A DNA stretch of 64,000 bases, taken from NCBI GenBank assembly GCA_033220425.1, contig CM065649.1:4464001-4528000 (forward strand), read 5' to 3'. The DNA comes from Lepraria neglecta (Eukaryota > Ascomycota > Lecanoromycetes > Lecanorales > Stereocaulaceae). A model generated the notes under the pieces. That model was not told the DNA's origin. It worked only from the letters and a program-made list of their open reading frames with translations, and searched no databases. This document shows positions 11,488 to 21,574 of this stretch, one piece after another. A program made the translations under genes and the position numbers. Every line of letters starts with the position of its first letter. The first letter of the stretch is position 1.

Positions 11488-12273
11488 TCAGAAAGGCGGG
11501 AACGAACGCTCAGCAAGAAGTACAAAGCTCGAATTGTACCCGACAATCCTGTTCCAATCCAACCACACACTCGTGTCCGGTCTTCTGTCTATGCCAGGAT
11601 CCTTGTTCAATGCTCCATATCGTGACGCAGCAGCCATGAACATGACGGTTGCTCTGCTAAAAGGAAAAGTAATCCGGCGGCTGTTCTCTACGAAGCGGTT
11701 GTTTCGGACTTGAGGACACGACTTCGGCCTAGGCTGCAAATCAGATTCCTCGGAAAGGCTCCAGAAGTCTGGACAGACGATGATGGTGATGTCTATTATT
11801 CTGAGGATATAGAATTGAGTAATTGCACCTCTCTGGCATCTTCCCCACAGAAATGGGTCAAGAGATTGGACATCTACCTGGCTGTTGGCACATTTGATTT
11901 TCAATGGGTAGCCAGCTTGGATTGGCCATGTAAATGTCTTTTGAAAGACGGTGATGATACGTTGGTGGTCACTATCATCTTTGAATATTGCTTTCACCAA
12001 TGGGTTTCTCGTGCCTTGGAGGGTTTCATCATGGCCCACGAGCGCAAACCATTTAACACCCACCAGCGTAGTGAGCATAAAAGCTTTCTGGCTGAAACCG
12101 CCGTAATCCACGGGACAAGCAATCACGGCTTCTGCTCCGAGCGAGGCATTTGTGGGCGCTGTTATTAATTTAGATCTAGTGAGTGGAGAGCAGATTGCTA
12201 TGTACCTATGGGTGCAGCTAACACATAATTCGAAGTTGACCAAAAACATATAAAAAATAAGGGAAAAGTCCAA
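11488..12273 (-). CDS. M35 / lysine-specific metallo-endopeptidase-like protein with altered catalytic motif
   Basis: 261 codons are open. The order of motifs follows secreted fungal proteins related to deuterolysin/Lys-specific metallo-endopeptidases: DETLQGTRNPLVKAIFKDD, VFQKTFTWPIQAGYPLKIKC, GAITQFYILRIIDITIIVCP, FVENSRRI, then the place where the HExxH zinc helix should be (family pattern L-L-H-E-L-x-H-L-Y-G). Here it reads ATVMFMAAASRYGALNK, so both His and the Glu are missing although downstream similarity continues (GLDWNRIVGYNSSF-like end). A hydrophobic N terminus (SLIFYMFLVNFELC) could be a signal peptide. The first 40 residues may contain an unrecognised intron and the start is uncertain. 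I infer a non-catalytic homologue or a young pseudogene. Confidence 0.5.
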   Translation of the reverse strand: MDFSLIFYMFLVNFELCVSCTHRYIAICSPLTRSKLITAPTNASLGAEAVIACPVDYGGFSQKAFMLTTLVGVKWFALVGHDETLQGTRNPLVKAIFKDDSDHQRIITVFQKTFTWPIQAGYPLKIKCANSQVDVQSLDPFLWGRCQRGAITQFYILRIIDITIIVCPDFWSLSEESDLQPRPKSCPQVRNNRFVENSRRITFPFSRATVMFMAAASRYGALNKDPGIDRRPDTSVWLDWNRIVGYNSSFVLLAERSFPPF

Positions 12274-13681
12274 AAAAGTGTCATGATGAGAAGTGATGGG
12301 ATGTTAGACAAGATAGTACCCAAATGCTCCTCATATGTAATACTTGGGGGTGTGAAACATGGGCTTCGTCCGCCGCAATACAAGTATCTTCCCAAATTTT
12401 ACTATGCGACTGACCGAGCTTTTATTATTAGAGACTAAGTGAGACAATTAGGTTGATAATACGTCAACCAAGAGAACATGTAAAAGCAGATTTTAAGGGA
12501 TTGTCGAGAGGATTGAGTTACCGACGAAGTAGGATACCAGGCAAGTTTACATACCAGGCACATCAATTAGGCTTTTGCAGCCTGAATACAGCCATCAAGA
12601 ATCGAGAAACCAATTGGCAGACAATCATGCTAGAAAAAATTCCGCTCGAAATGAAAAAAAAAAGGACAGTTGCCGCATCACAATTCAAATAAATGCAAAA
12701 ACAGCGATTGACCACAAAGAGGAGTAAGCCGGCGTATATGTAACCAAAAAAACCAAACTTCTACTTCACAATTTCCGAAGTACATGCGAAATCATAAAGC
12801 CCGTAGCTCAATTTTTTTTAAAAAAAAATGTTATAGCTTCCTTTTAATCAGCACCACAGCAGCCTGAAATGTTTAGATGATGCGACTCCATCTCCCCCCC
12901 CTCTTCCCCCTTGGGCAAAAAAGAGATGAACTTCCCCTCAAACCCTCAAACCCTTTCCAGGCTAGCTCCAGTTCCCCCCCACCCCAAGCGGAAAATAACC
13001 TAAAACCCCTACCTTGGCAGCCAGCACACACCGCTCTCTCGTCATCCTCACCGCCTTGCCAACCCTTAGCTCGTCCGTCCGCACGATAAGCTTACAACAA
13101 CAAAAGAGAATGAAATGACCACTGGGCCCGCCGGCCGTCTAGAGGGTCTCGTTTGACTAAGGGGCGATGATTGCGGGGCTGTGGGGGGTCAGCATCAGCT
13201 TACGCTGATGGGTAAGACGGTAGGAGGGTAAAGGGAAGCGGGAGTTTAAAAGAGAAGTTGAATTGGTACTTGCACGGAAAAGGGGTTAGCGACGTGTGTG
13301 TGTTGGGGGGGGGGTTGGGTGCGACTATGTTCTGTGACTGTACTTTGCTACCAAGGGAAGGACTACGGGGGGGGGCAAAGGATGGAAATGAAGCGTCTTT
13401 GCGGCGGGAACACGGGATAAACTTCGTGAAGTGAAAGAAACCTTGGGAGGCTCGAGCCTAAGCTACGTGCTTTGGGTAACCGCTCACGGGATGTTGAAGC
13501 TTTAGGTGGTTGAACACAGTCTGAGAAACAGAGTCATCTAATCGTACAAGCCCGCCGCAACAAAATCGCCACGCTTTTCTAAAGACGCAAGTCATGCATG
13601 ACCGTATGATGGCACGATGCAGTAATTGAAACGCTAAAATGCCCCCACAGAGGTGCAAACCCAGAATGCGTTCATTAACAA
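12274..13681. other. Gene-free, low-complexity stretch
   Basis: Contains A-rich tracts (12640-12660, 12810-12830), C-rich tracts (12890-13010) and G runs (13290-13380). No supported gene. The 12877-13089 frame is a translation of C-rich sequence. Confidence 0.5.
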
Positions 13682-16113
13682 TTAAACCAACAGTCCATAT
13701 TCCGATTCTGCGTAGCCTGTCAGCTCACATCTCACGTACAGGCCAAGTTCGAGAGGGAGATGGAGGGAGGAAAGGCTTACATCAGGACTATAATCGGAAT
13801 TAAAGCCTCCAACGTTACAAAATGGCATCTTCGTATCATCATTCTGAGAGCTTTGCCAGCTCTCCGTGCCGATGGTAAATTGAATGTAATCTGCCGGGTT
13901 GCCCTGCGCTTCGGGCGCCATGACGAGCGGATTGGGCAGCTTGGTGTTCCAGGAGAAGGAGTTGCCGGCGCCAGCATCGATGGGGGAGCCAGGCGGGGAC
14001 GTGCCGATGGTGGCTCCGGCGCCGTCATCGAGCGTCAATTTCTCGAGATGGAAGTCCCAGTGACGCTCAAAGCCGGGTGAGTTGACACCGGACCAGGACT
14101 CGTCTTCTTGCAAATGGAAGGTGCAGTTGCCCGGCGTGTAGCCTTGATCGGTTGAGGGAACGACATGGTACAGGATATTACCGACCCCGTTGGTTCCGCC
14201 GTGCTTCCAATCCAAGGGGTTCTTGGGGTCATTTCCGTCGCAGCCTGCACATTGTATCAGCAATTGGTTTGGGCGTTTCAGATGATGACTGGCGACTTAC
14301 TGTCCATGATGAGTGTCATGCCGTCTATGCAATTCTGTTTCATGTTCTGTGTGATATCCTGACCAGATGGCCAGTCCATTGAAAGAGTGACTTGGTACCG
14401 CTGACCTTGGTTGTACGTGCGGACAATAGATCCACTGTTATGGTCTTGCACGCCTTGTTGGGCCGCAACACCACAGAATGTGCCTATTTGATTGTTGAGG
14501 TCATCACGAGCAAGGAATTTGTTGTTACCATTGGCGCCCGTAGTACACTTGAGACCCGCCGATTGTGTGCCAGGCGAGCCGCCGCCGCCGCTACCACTTG
14601 CGGCAGCTGCACCGTATTTAAGTACAGCATCAATAACAGCATCTGACAAGGGCTTGTAACCTGAGCCTTTAGGATGCATGACACGGATCCAGGTGATGGG
14701 TAGTACTTGGTACTTGACGTCATCTTGGGCTAGTTTGGTGAGCGCAGCAGTCATGGAGTCCACATCATTGTAGGCAGGGTTTATCTTTGCAAGGTCTCCA
14801 TCGACAGCCTTGATTTGATCTGCTGTTGATTGACCATTCTTTGGCGGGATCAGGACAGAATTCACCTGGTCGAAAAAGCTACCAGTACTAAGGCCAGTGA
14901 CTGAAGAAGGATTCTCGTACGGGCTGTCATAATGGATGAACCATGTCCTCGCATCAATCGGACTTGTGTGGTAGCTGGGATCTGCCTCTACCTCGCAGAA
15001 TCGGTGGGTATCGTACGCCTGTTGGAATCCGTCGACATAATAAACGCCCCCACCAAGACCAGTGTTCAATGCATTTGCTACCGTGCTGAGCAGTGCATTA
15101 AGACTGACGTCCGTTAGCTGAAGAAATATTTTCTTCGTTAGGTTTGACTCACGCGTCCACCAGGGAGTTCATATCCGAGCGAAGTGCTATGGTCTGATAT
15201 GCAGCTGCCTTATAAGACGGCGCCCAGCTGACTGTGTTGCATTGTGGATTTTGGTCATTCCAGAATTGGATATAGCCGGTGATATACCTTTACGAATAAA
15301 TAAAATCAGTATCTGTTGAAATACTACAAAGACAAAAAGAAGATTGCAGAAAGGAACATCTAGATGTCGCGAGATGACTCACAGCTGGAACTCTGCATTG
15401 GCAGTCCTGGCTCTGATCAAAATCTTGGATATCGTGTCGATCAATTTTAACTCAAAGACCTTGGCAGGATCATCGAGCGCTGCATGAGCGTCTTTCAATA
15501 GCTGGGTGCAATCCTGTGGGTCTAGTTAGTAACCTTGTAGCTAATTCTAGGTGATCGACGTACCCCATAACCAACCCAGTGGTACAAGCAAGCATTGACG
15601 ATCTGATTCATGTCAGTATTTATTCAAACGGTGATCCAACACGATACTTGCATCTCCAAATCCAAGGTCATTCCCAGAGATACTCAAAGTCCCAATCTGA
15701 GGCTTTCCAATTTTCGGATACTCCGCGGACAAATCGGGTGTACCAAGCTCGAGTTGTTTGTCTACAACGTCTTGCATCTTGGCGCCAGAGCAGGCTCCAA
15801 AGACAAAGGTGCGAGAGGTGGAATGGCCTGGAAAGCGTGGATCATTGTTCATCTGATTTGGATATGATTGTTTGAAGCGACTGCACCAATATTCCAGCTC
15901 ATCGGCAGGAACATCAGCACTGATCCCTGCCGAAAAGGAGTCTCCGATAGCTAGCCAGTCGGTGATGTCTCGGTTTATGGTGGTCGGAGCAACATATTTT
16001 GGGACGCCAGCAGCGGCAATCGCCGATGCTACAGGATCAGTGTCACGAGTTTCGAGAGGAATAGCAAGACTGCTGCCGACGAGCATAGCTAGAAGAAAAT
16101 GTTTTGCTGCCAT
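13682..16113 (-). CDS. Secreted SGNH/GDSL-type hydrolase with large C-terminal region
   Basis: Six exons on the minus strand: 16113-15652, 15602-15564, 15513-15383, 15287-15153, 15103-14301 and 14244-13682, joining in frame to about 710 residues. A further 57-bp in-frame intron (13780-13724) is possible and would give 691. The signal peptide is MAAKHFLLAMLVGSSLA. Block I of SGNH hydrolases is WLAIGDSFSAGI, with the nucleophile Ser in GDS. Block III is SISGNDLGF. IVNACLYHW follows across intron 1. Intron 1 needs a GC donor (GCAAGT); only this keeps the GD-IVNAC frame. The YVDGFQQAYDTHRFCE segment contributes the typical C-terminal Asp/His region. A Gly/Ser linker (AAASGSGGGGSPGT) separates a C-terminal domain with several Cys. 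It should be a secreted esterase/lipase-like enzyme acting outside the cell; its substrate is unknown. Confidence 0.8.
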
Positions 16114-17578
16114 TTTTGGGGCCGCAATGGGACTTGGCTAATGTTTGGGATGGAGCCTTTGAAAAGAAAACCAGTCTTGGGCTGGCCATCATGCACTTGA
16201 GGATCCACGCCTTTATAGACTAGAGAAATGCAGTCTAAGCCTCTATCCAGAACTAGATTGGTCGTGAGATGTTGGGGAGGCGTGGAAACAACCAGGCCTC
16301 GTCGAAAAAGCATGCATCACGAGCCTGTGTGGGAGAGGCATGGTGACCAGCCTCCGCTGACGAGAATGCTGAAACTCAGGCCGTATGTGTTGCGATGAAA
16401 CAAGGATCAGATTGGTTCCGTCCTTCAGGGAAAGTGGGAGCAACAGCAAAATACGGCCCCTCTGCTGAAGCGGCTCCATGATTGGATTCTGTGGGCTTGA
16501 GTGACGATCTTGGTAGCCCGGCTGTGAAAGTCTCATTTTGTTGATTGTCATCTGAAGACGCAGGTAAGCACGTCAGAGTGCAGGCTGTGTAACGACAGGA
16601 AGTCCCGACCTAAAGAGGTCGAGCCTCGCGAGGTGAAGGATTGACATTGTTTCCACGTCTGGTCCTGAGCACTTGCTTCATGCATCCACAGCTGCTTGAG
16701 AGTCATGGCGCATGCACTCCATGCGAGCTGTGCGTCGCTGCTAGGATCACGTCGATGGTCATGTTATTTTTTGCGACTGAGGATCAGCCGAAGCCTCGCA
16801 TCTCCAAAAAGGGGTGCAATGTAAAGTTAGCGCCAGGGTCTTGCGGCGCGTTTCATTCGGCAAGCGGGTGCTACCAGTCAGATGTTTCTGCCTCCCGCTA
16901 ATTCCTCTGGGGCTGGGTTATCCCTTCGATCCATCCTGGCGGCTAATGATTTCCTTGCGCTTCCGGTAAGAGTTGGCTGATGTAGATGACAAAGAGTCGT
17001 TGGCTGATATCGGTTATAGCAGGCAGCTCCCTTTTGATCCTCGGTCAGACGGACCTGAGGATGGCGTTTCAGTATGGACTCTGCGAAGAACATCTGCCGG
17101 CGTCATCCCCGAGGACCCCAATTTATCCAGCCTGTGAGCCGATGTTGGTCATGTTGGTCCCCATGACCGAGTAGTCGTGGTCGATGATTGCGACCTTCGT
17201 CGGCCGGCGAGGAGGGCTGTGCAAGTCTGGCGGGGGCTGTCGAGGCCTGTAAAGCGGAGATTGCATCTGATTCGCGATTTCGTTTCAGCGGCAGAGTTTT
17301 AGCCTGGCGCTTAAGTCAGGGGGAGGGCGCGTGCATCTCCCACTACCTCAGATTCCTACCTATTTATGCACCTCAGATCCAATGGGAAAATAACGCTGTC
17401 ATCGGTACCTCCTGTGTCCTTCCACTCTTCTGGTCTCTCACATGCCAGTCTAGGGAATACGATTGACGAGAGAATATTGAAGCACAGCTTGCTAGATCGC
17501 TGGAGATGGACGGTAATTGCTAGGCATTTACCAATCTCTAGACCTGTATCCCTTCACCAATTACGAAAATCTTACGCA
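16114..17578. other. Divergent intergenic region between the SGNH hydrolase and ML-domain genes
   Basis: About 1.46 kb with no supported gene. It presumably contains both promoters. The region is not repetitive to the eye. Confidence 0.4.
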
Positions 17579-18323
17579 ATGACTCCCATCGTCAACATTC
17601 TCTTCGGCACCTTGCTCCTCCTTCGCCAAGCAATCTCACTTGGACCAGTACCAGGGGCACCCCTCAGCCAGCAAACCCCGACAATAGCCACATCGACCTT
17701 AAACGCCATCAAAGTCCCCGGCGAGTCACCAGCATATTACTGCTCTGACCCTAGCAATGACACCTTTCAAATCCGCCGATTCGACTTTATACCTACGAAT
17801 GTACGGATGTGAGTAACATCGCGTGAGACCGCGTTTCCCAACTTCCGTTCTTAAAAAATCCAAAAAATAAAGGAACCAAAAATTCGTCCAAATTGAACAA
17901 CCCATGTCATAGAGGACACTAACCCCACATAGTGGCTTCTACCAAACAACTCGCTTCATCGGCACCTTCACCTCCACCACCGGAGCGAACCCATGGCTCA
18001 ACATAACCGGCAGCATAAACGGCCGCCAGGAACTCTCCCCGCTCTACAGCGCCCCGCTGTGCGACATTGACGTCTTCCAGGAACTCTCCATGCCCACGCC
18101 CACTCCCGGCGTGGACCCTTCACACTGGAGCGGGGGAGAGCCCCGTTTACACCGCGCCTGCCCTCCTGAAATCGGGGTTGGGTACGCGGTGGTGAGTAGT
18201 CCGCCGATGCCACTGACGCCACAGACGGTGCCGGAGGGGAAGTATGATTTGCGAGCGGAGGCGATGACGCAGGAGGGACAGAGGATTTTCTGTGTTCAGG
18301 GCACGTTTGATGTTACGACTTGA
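17579..18323 (+). CDS. Secreted ML-domain (MD-2-related lipid-recognition, NPC2-like) protein
   Basis: Two exons, 17579-17808 and 17933-18323, join across a 124-bp intron (GTGAGT...CATAG, phase 2) to give 206 residues. The N terminus MTPIVNILFGTLLLLRQAI is a signal peptide. The mature part begins with YYCSDPSNDTFQIRRFDFIP and continues after the intron with FYQTTRFIGTFTSTTGANPW, a conserved CDI, and the ending VPEGKYDLRAEAMTQEGQRI-FCVQGTFDV. The final pattern (GKY-x-R-A-x-A-x-x-Q-x-x-x-R-I-x-C) is the hallmark of the ML beta-sandwich that binds sterols or phospholipids. Several Cys fit the usual disulfides. The protein likely binds lipid in the secretory pathway or outside the cell. The start is chosen because it is the first ATG giving a signal peptide. 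Confidence 0.7.
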
Positions 18324-18779
18324 GGGTGGCGAAAGGGAAAGAAAAGTGAGGATGAGAGTTAATGAGGGATCAGAATGGGAAACTCTCGCTCCGATTCGAA
18401 AGGGTTGGGTACCACTGATGAGAAGTCCGGGCGATTACGGACGCATCCATGCCTCATTATGAGGAAAAGATTGTTGAACGCCGGTTAGCATTACTAAGCA
18501 ATGTCTTGTCGTGAAGTGCGATTGGCCAAATCACGACTTGGGCCCTTCCTCCTTAGTCATCACTAATTAGTGCCAAGCCAAAACGTTGCAGTCAGGATCA
18601 CAGCAGCAGTAGATATAGTATATCGTCAGCGCCCTTCCCTTAGCGGTCTAGCCCTATCACTTCTGGATACTGTCCTATACTACCTTTGTTTTCTTGCAAT
18701 ACCATCCACTATTGTATTTTCCCTTGCTATACTGAATTGGTATAAAAATCTTCTTGGAACTTTCCGCCGCGCTTGATAC
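18324..18779. other. Gene-free stretch
   Basis: About 450 bases. No supported frame. Confidence 0.35.
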
Positions 18780-19141
18780 TTACTATATAAATGTAATAAG
18801 ATCCACCCGGGACGCACCCTATAAAGGCCCTAATAAGGGCCGTACGGGTAGCTGCCCAAGCATTCTTGACTTTTGGCCCTCGTGGCTTAGTGTTAAGACC
18901 AGGAACCATGACCAGGGATGCGCCCAGTGGGGCGTAGCGCCATCATGGCACGAGTCGAACGAATCAGTGTCCGACTCGGACAGGCCCCAGTACACTGGAA
19001 CCAAATCATAAACAAAGGAAAAACGCTAGAAGGCTAGCCAGAGACGAATGGTGCACCAGACTCTGTACCCGGGATCGAACCAAGCATGCTTCGGCCTTAT
19101 CTATCTACCCATTCCACTACGAGCCCGAAGCAGGACTGGAG
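18780..19141 (-). repeat. tRNA-derived SINE-like sequence (or tRNA pseudogene)
   Basis: On the minus strand a perfect polymerase III B box, GGTTCGATCCC, lies at 19068-19078. About 45 bases before it is an A-box-like TAGTGGAATGGGTAGA. The 5' side reads GGGCTCG but no 7-bp partner closes an acceptor stem, so it is not a functional tRNA. It continues into unrelated sequence toward 18780, as a SINE body would. A second A-box-like string, GTGGCTTAGTGTTAAGAC, is on the plus strand at about 18883-18900. Confidence 0.35.
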
Positions 19142-19146
19142 GAAAT

Positions 19147-20764
19147 TCAGCCCTCAAATTGGGCCTTACGAAGACGTTCTTCACGACGTCTTTCGTTACG
19201 AGCAATCACTTGCTTATTACGAGCAACTGCTTGATCGTGGGCCAACTGGCTACTAGCAATGGGCCTGCCAGGCAGTCGCTGATAATACCAATCCTCCGCC
19301 TCCGTTTCCACTGGTGGGACCCACTCCAAAGGCTCATCCGGCTCGATATCGGAAGCCCCAGCACTAACAACAGATGTAGGAATGACACTCGCTGCCACCT
19401 GAGTTGCAGGCGGAGATATGGTGACATCCTCTGCCGACGCAGGAGAAGCACCATCTTCTTTATCAGAGACGCCATATAGGTCGTTATCTGGCTCATTAAT
19501 GAAACCGCTTGAGGTCCCACCTGAGCTCTCCGTCTAGCCGTCAAGTTCGACAAGCCAAACGAGAATGTAGGAGGTCGCGTTGGTTCCGTTGAAGAGGAAC
19601 CCATTTGTATATCTGCCATTGGCTCTGGTGAGGAGCCAAAACCACCGAAGAAGCTTCCAGCACTTGACGGGCTGGCAGGAACGACTGTGTGCTGTACATT
19701 TCGCCTCCTACTGGGAGTAAGAGTTGAAAGTGCACGCACCGGGAGATAGACCATGGGATCAGCAAGCTTCTCCCCAGAAGCAGCGTTCGCAGCACGGGTT
19801 CCAGATCGTTTCCCGGGTGTAGTAGGTGTACGCGGCGGAGGGGTTTGCGCCAGCTGCGCAGGAGTATTGGATAATTCGCCTTCAATACAAGTTAGCATCC
19901 TGGACGTCCAACAGATCTCCAAGGTAAAACTTACTCAACGAGCACTCGTGAGGCTTGTGCCTCCACAAACACTCGCCACATGCTCCGAGTGCTACACCCT
20001 TCTTGGTCCTACACTCGGCGAACACAGTCTTAGGGACTTTTGAGCTTCCACTCTCAGGCGTCCCGCTGTGCCCGTGAAAGCAGCGGTGGCAGCTGGCACC
20101 TTGATGCCCGTAAGCCTGAGATAACGTCAGCATGGGGATGAACCAGAAATAAGACGTTTTAACGTACTTGGCAGAGCAGGGCCTGCTGCTCTTGAGGATG
20201 GCTGGCGCCGTTAAAGTCGCCAGCAAGAAAGTTGCCCTGGCCGGTCAGAGCAACATTCTTCGTCTTTCCATGTTGAATAGAAGGACGTTCGAGGTCAGGA
20301 AAACGAGCAAGGAACTATTAACCATCAGCACTTATCTCATCAAGGCCTTCGAAGCCACTACTGCGAAAAAGGAACAATAAATGTTGTATCCAAGTTCCAC
20401 TTTCAGGGTGAAGTGAGCCAAAGGACTTACCGCATCGTTGTCAATGACCATATAGGTGAGATCGGTGGATACTAGGACCTTGTTATCATTCGTACGAAAC
20501 AAAATGGTAAGCTGGAAGCTTACTCTGAGCGAAAGACATAGTAGCAGGAGCAGGGTCTATCTTTGGAAGGATGATGAAAGAAGGAGGAATTCTAGTAGAA
20601 GGAACCCCGCTTTTGAAGTGTAGCCTGCGGCATTCATTGCCGATGGCGGTGAAGAGTAAAGAAGTTTTTACAGTGACACAAGCAGAGGCAAACGACATCA
20701 ATCGACTCAGTTGGGAAGGACCATCTGATTCTCCGTACGCAACAAACTTCTGACTGGAAAGCAA
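19147..20764 (-). pseudogene. Decayed gene for a DUF3716-like Cys-motif protein
   Basis: The central exon has CHRCFHGHSGTP, then AECRTKKGVALGACGECLWR and HECS. This CxxC...C...CxxC...C spacing is that of the short DUF3716 motif found in multi-copy proteins of filamentous fungi, of unknown function. An upstream exon gives FPDLERPSIQHGKTKNVALT and QQALLCQ, spliced in frame over GTACGT...CTCAG. It is preceded by two stops (TAA TAG) near 20318, where an open exon would be expected. Upstream pieces (20764-20523) end at a GTAAGC donor. Downstream, a Pro/Thr/Ser-rich stretch (TPPPRTPTTPGKRSGTR) shifts frame near 19535 before FINEPDNDLYGVSDKEDG and the charged end NERRREERLRKAQFEG. The stops and frameshift indicate a pseudogene. 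Confidence 0.55.
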
Positions 20765-21574
20765 TCTAACAATGCCTCGGACAATACAGAGGATACATGG
20801 TTTCAGCGCGAAGTTAACCTATAGGGGTAGTACATCTTGGGATGGTGAAGTTAAAGCTTTTTGATTCTCTTGAGTCCATTTATTTCGGACTCCACCATTC
20901 AGTGTTCAACCAATTTTCTGGTCTTACAAGACACTCAATTGAGGTTTTCTTGGGCGTACTATTTCGTACGAACTACCGGAGGTCTCTTTAGTCTACTTAT
21001 CATCACTGGGGGCAGTGGAATACAATGGATGGGAGCAAAGAAGTGTAGCGATCACGTGACAGCGCGCCAACCGCATAGGGTTAGACCGTTAGCAAGCAAT
21101 GAGTTTTCATGCCCAATCTCCCACTTTGAGATAGTATCATGTATAGCAGGGGAGTAAGAGGGTCAATAGAACTCCTTCGTACGAAGCTCTCTGAGTGCTC
21201 ATTTGAAGCTTGAATGACATGAGTGGCTGCTACAGTCCATACTCCCTTTTCTGTAATGACGCTAGTCTGCTCAACCCATCCATTGTCTTCGCTACATCTC
21301 TTAAACTCTGCCTATGAGATGTTCAAATCTTACTAAATTCTCAATTATTCCACTGATCTAGAAACTTGATTTTGTGAAAAAGGCTGATGATGTTTCTTTA
21401 GCTACAGCTAGTCGAAATCTTAAGAGTAACTAACATGTTATTAACACTACTTTAATATCTAGTAAGCATGCCGTCAGCTTGCACGAAAAGGCATAAGCAA
21501 TACTATGCTATAATCTTGCTTCCTCTGCATGTGAACATGAATCAGTCTTGGATCAGACCATTCAAAACAGTATA
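20765..21574. other. Spacer with repeat remnant
   Basis: About 810 bases between the DUF3716 relic and the 3' end of copy D. Contains the second 33-bp repeat copy. No supported gene. Confidence 0.4.
21045..21077 (+). repeat. 33-bp exact repeat, copy 2 (contains CACGTGAC)
   Basis: Identical over 33 bases to 8619-8651, same orientation, with the preceding GAAG also shared. Here it lies about 500 bp beyond the 3' end of copy D rather than upstream of the gene, so it is not a shared promoter. It is best read as a terminal fragment of a repeated element. Confidence 0.85.

Noticed and set aside
11710-12168. 152-codon plus frame
   Set aside because: Antisense shadow of the M35-like frame, which has family similarity.
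13760-14080. Plus frame inside the SGNH gene
   Set aside because: Antisense of a well-supported exon.
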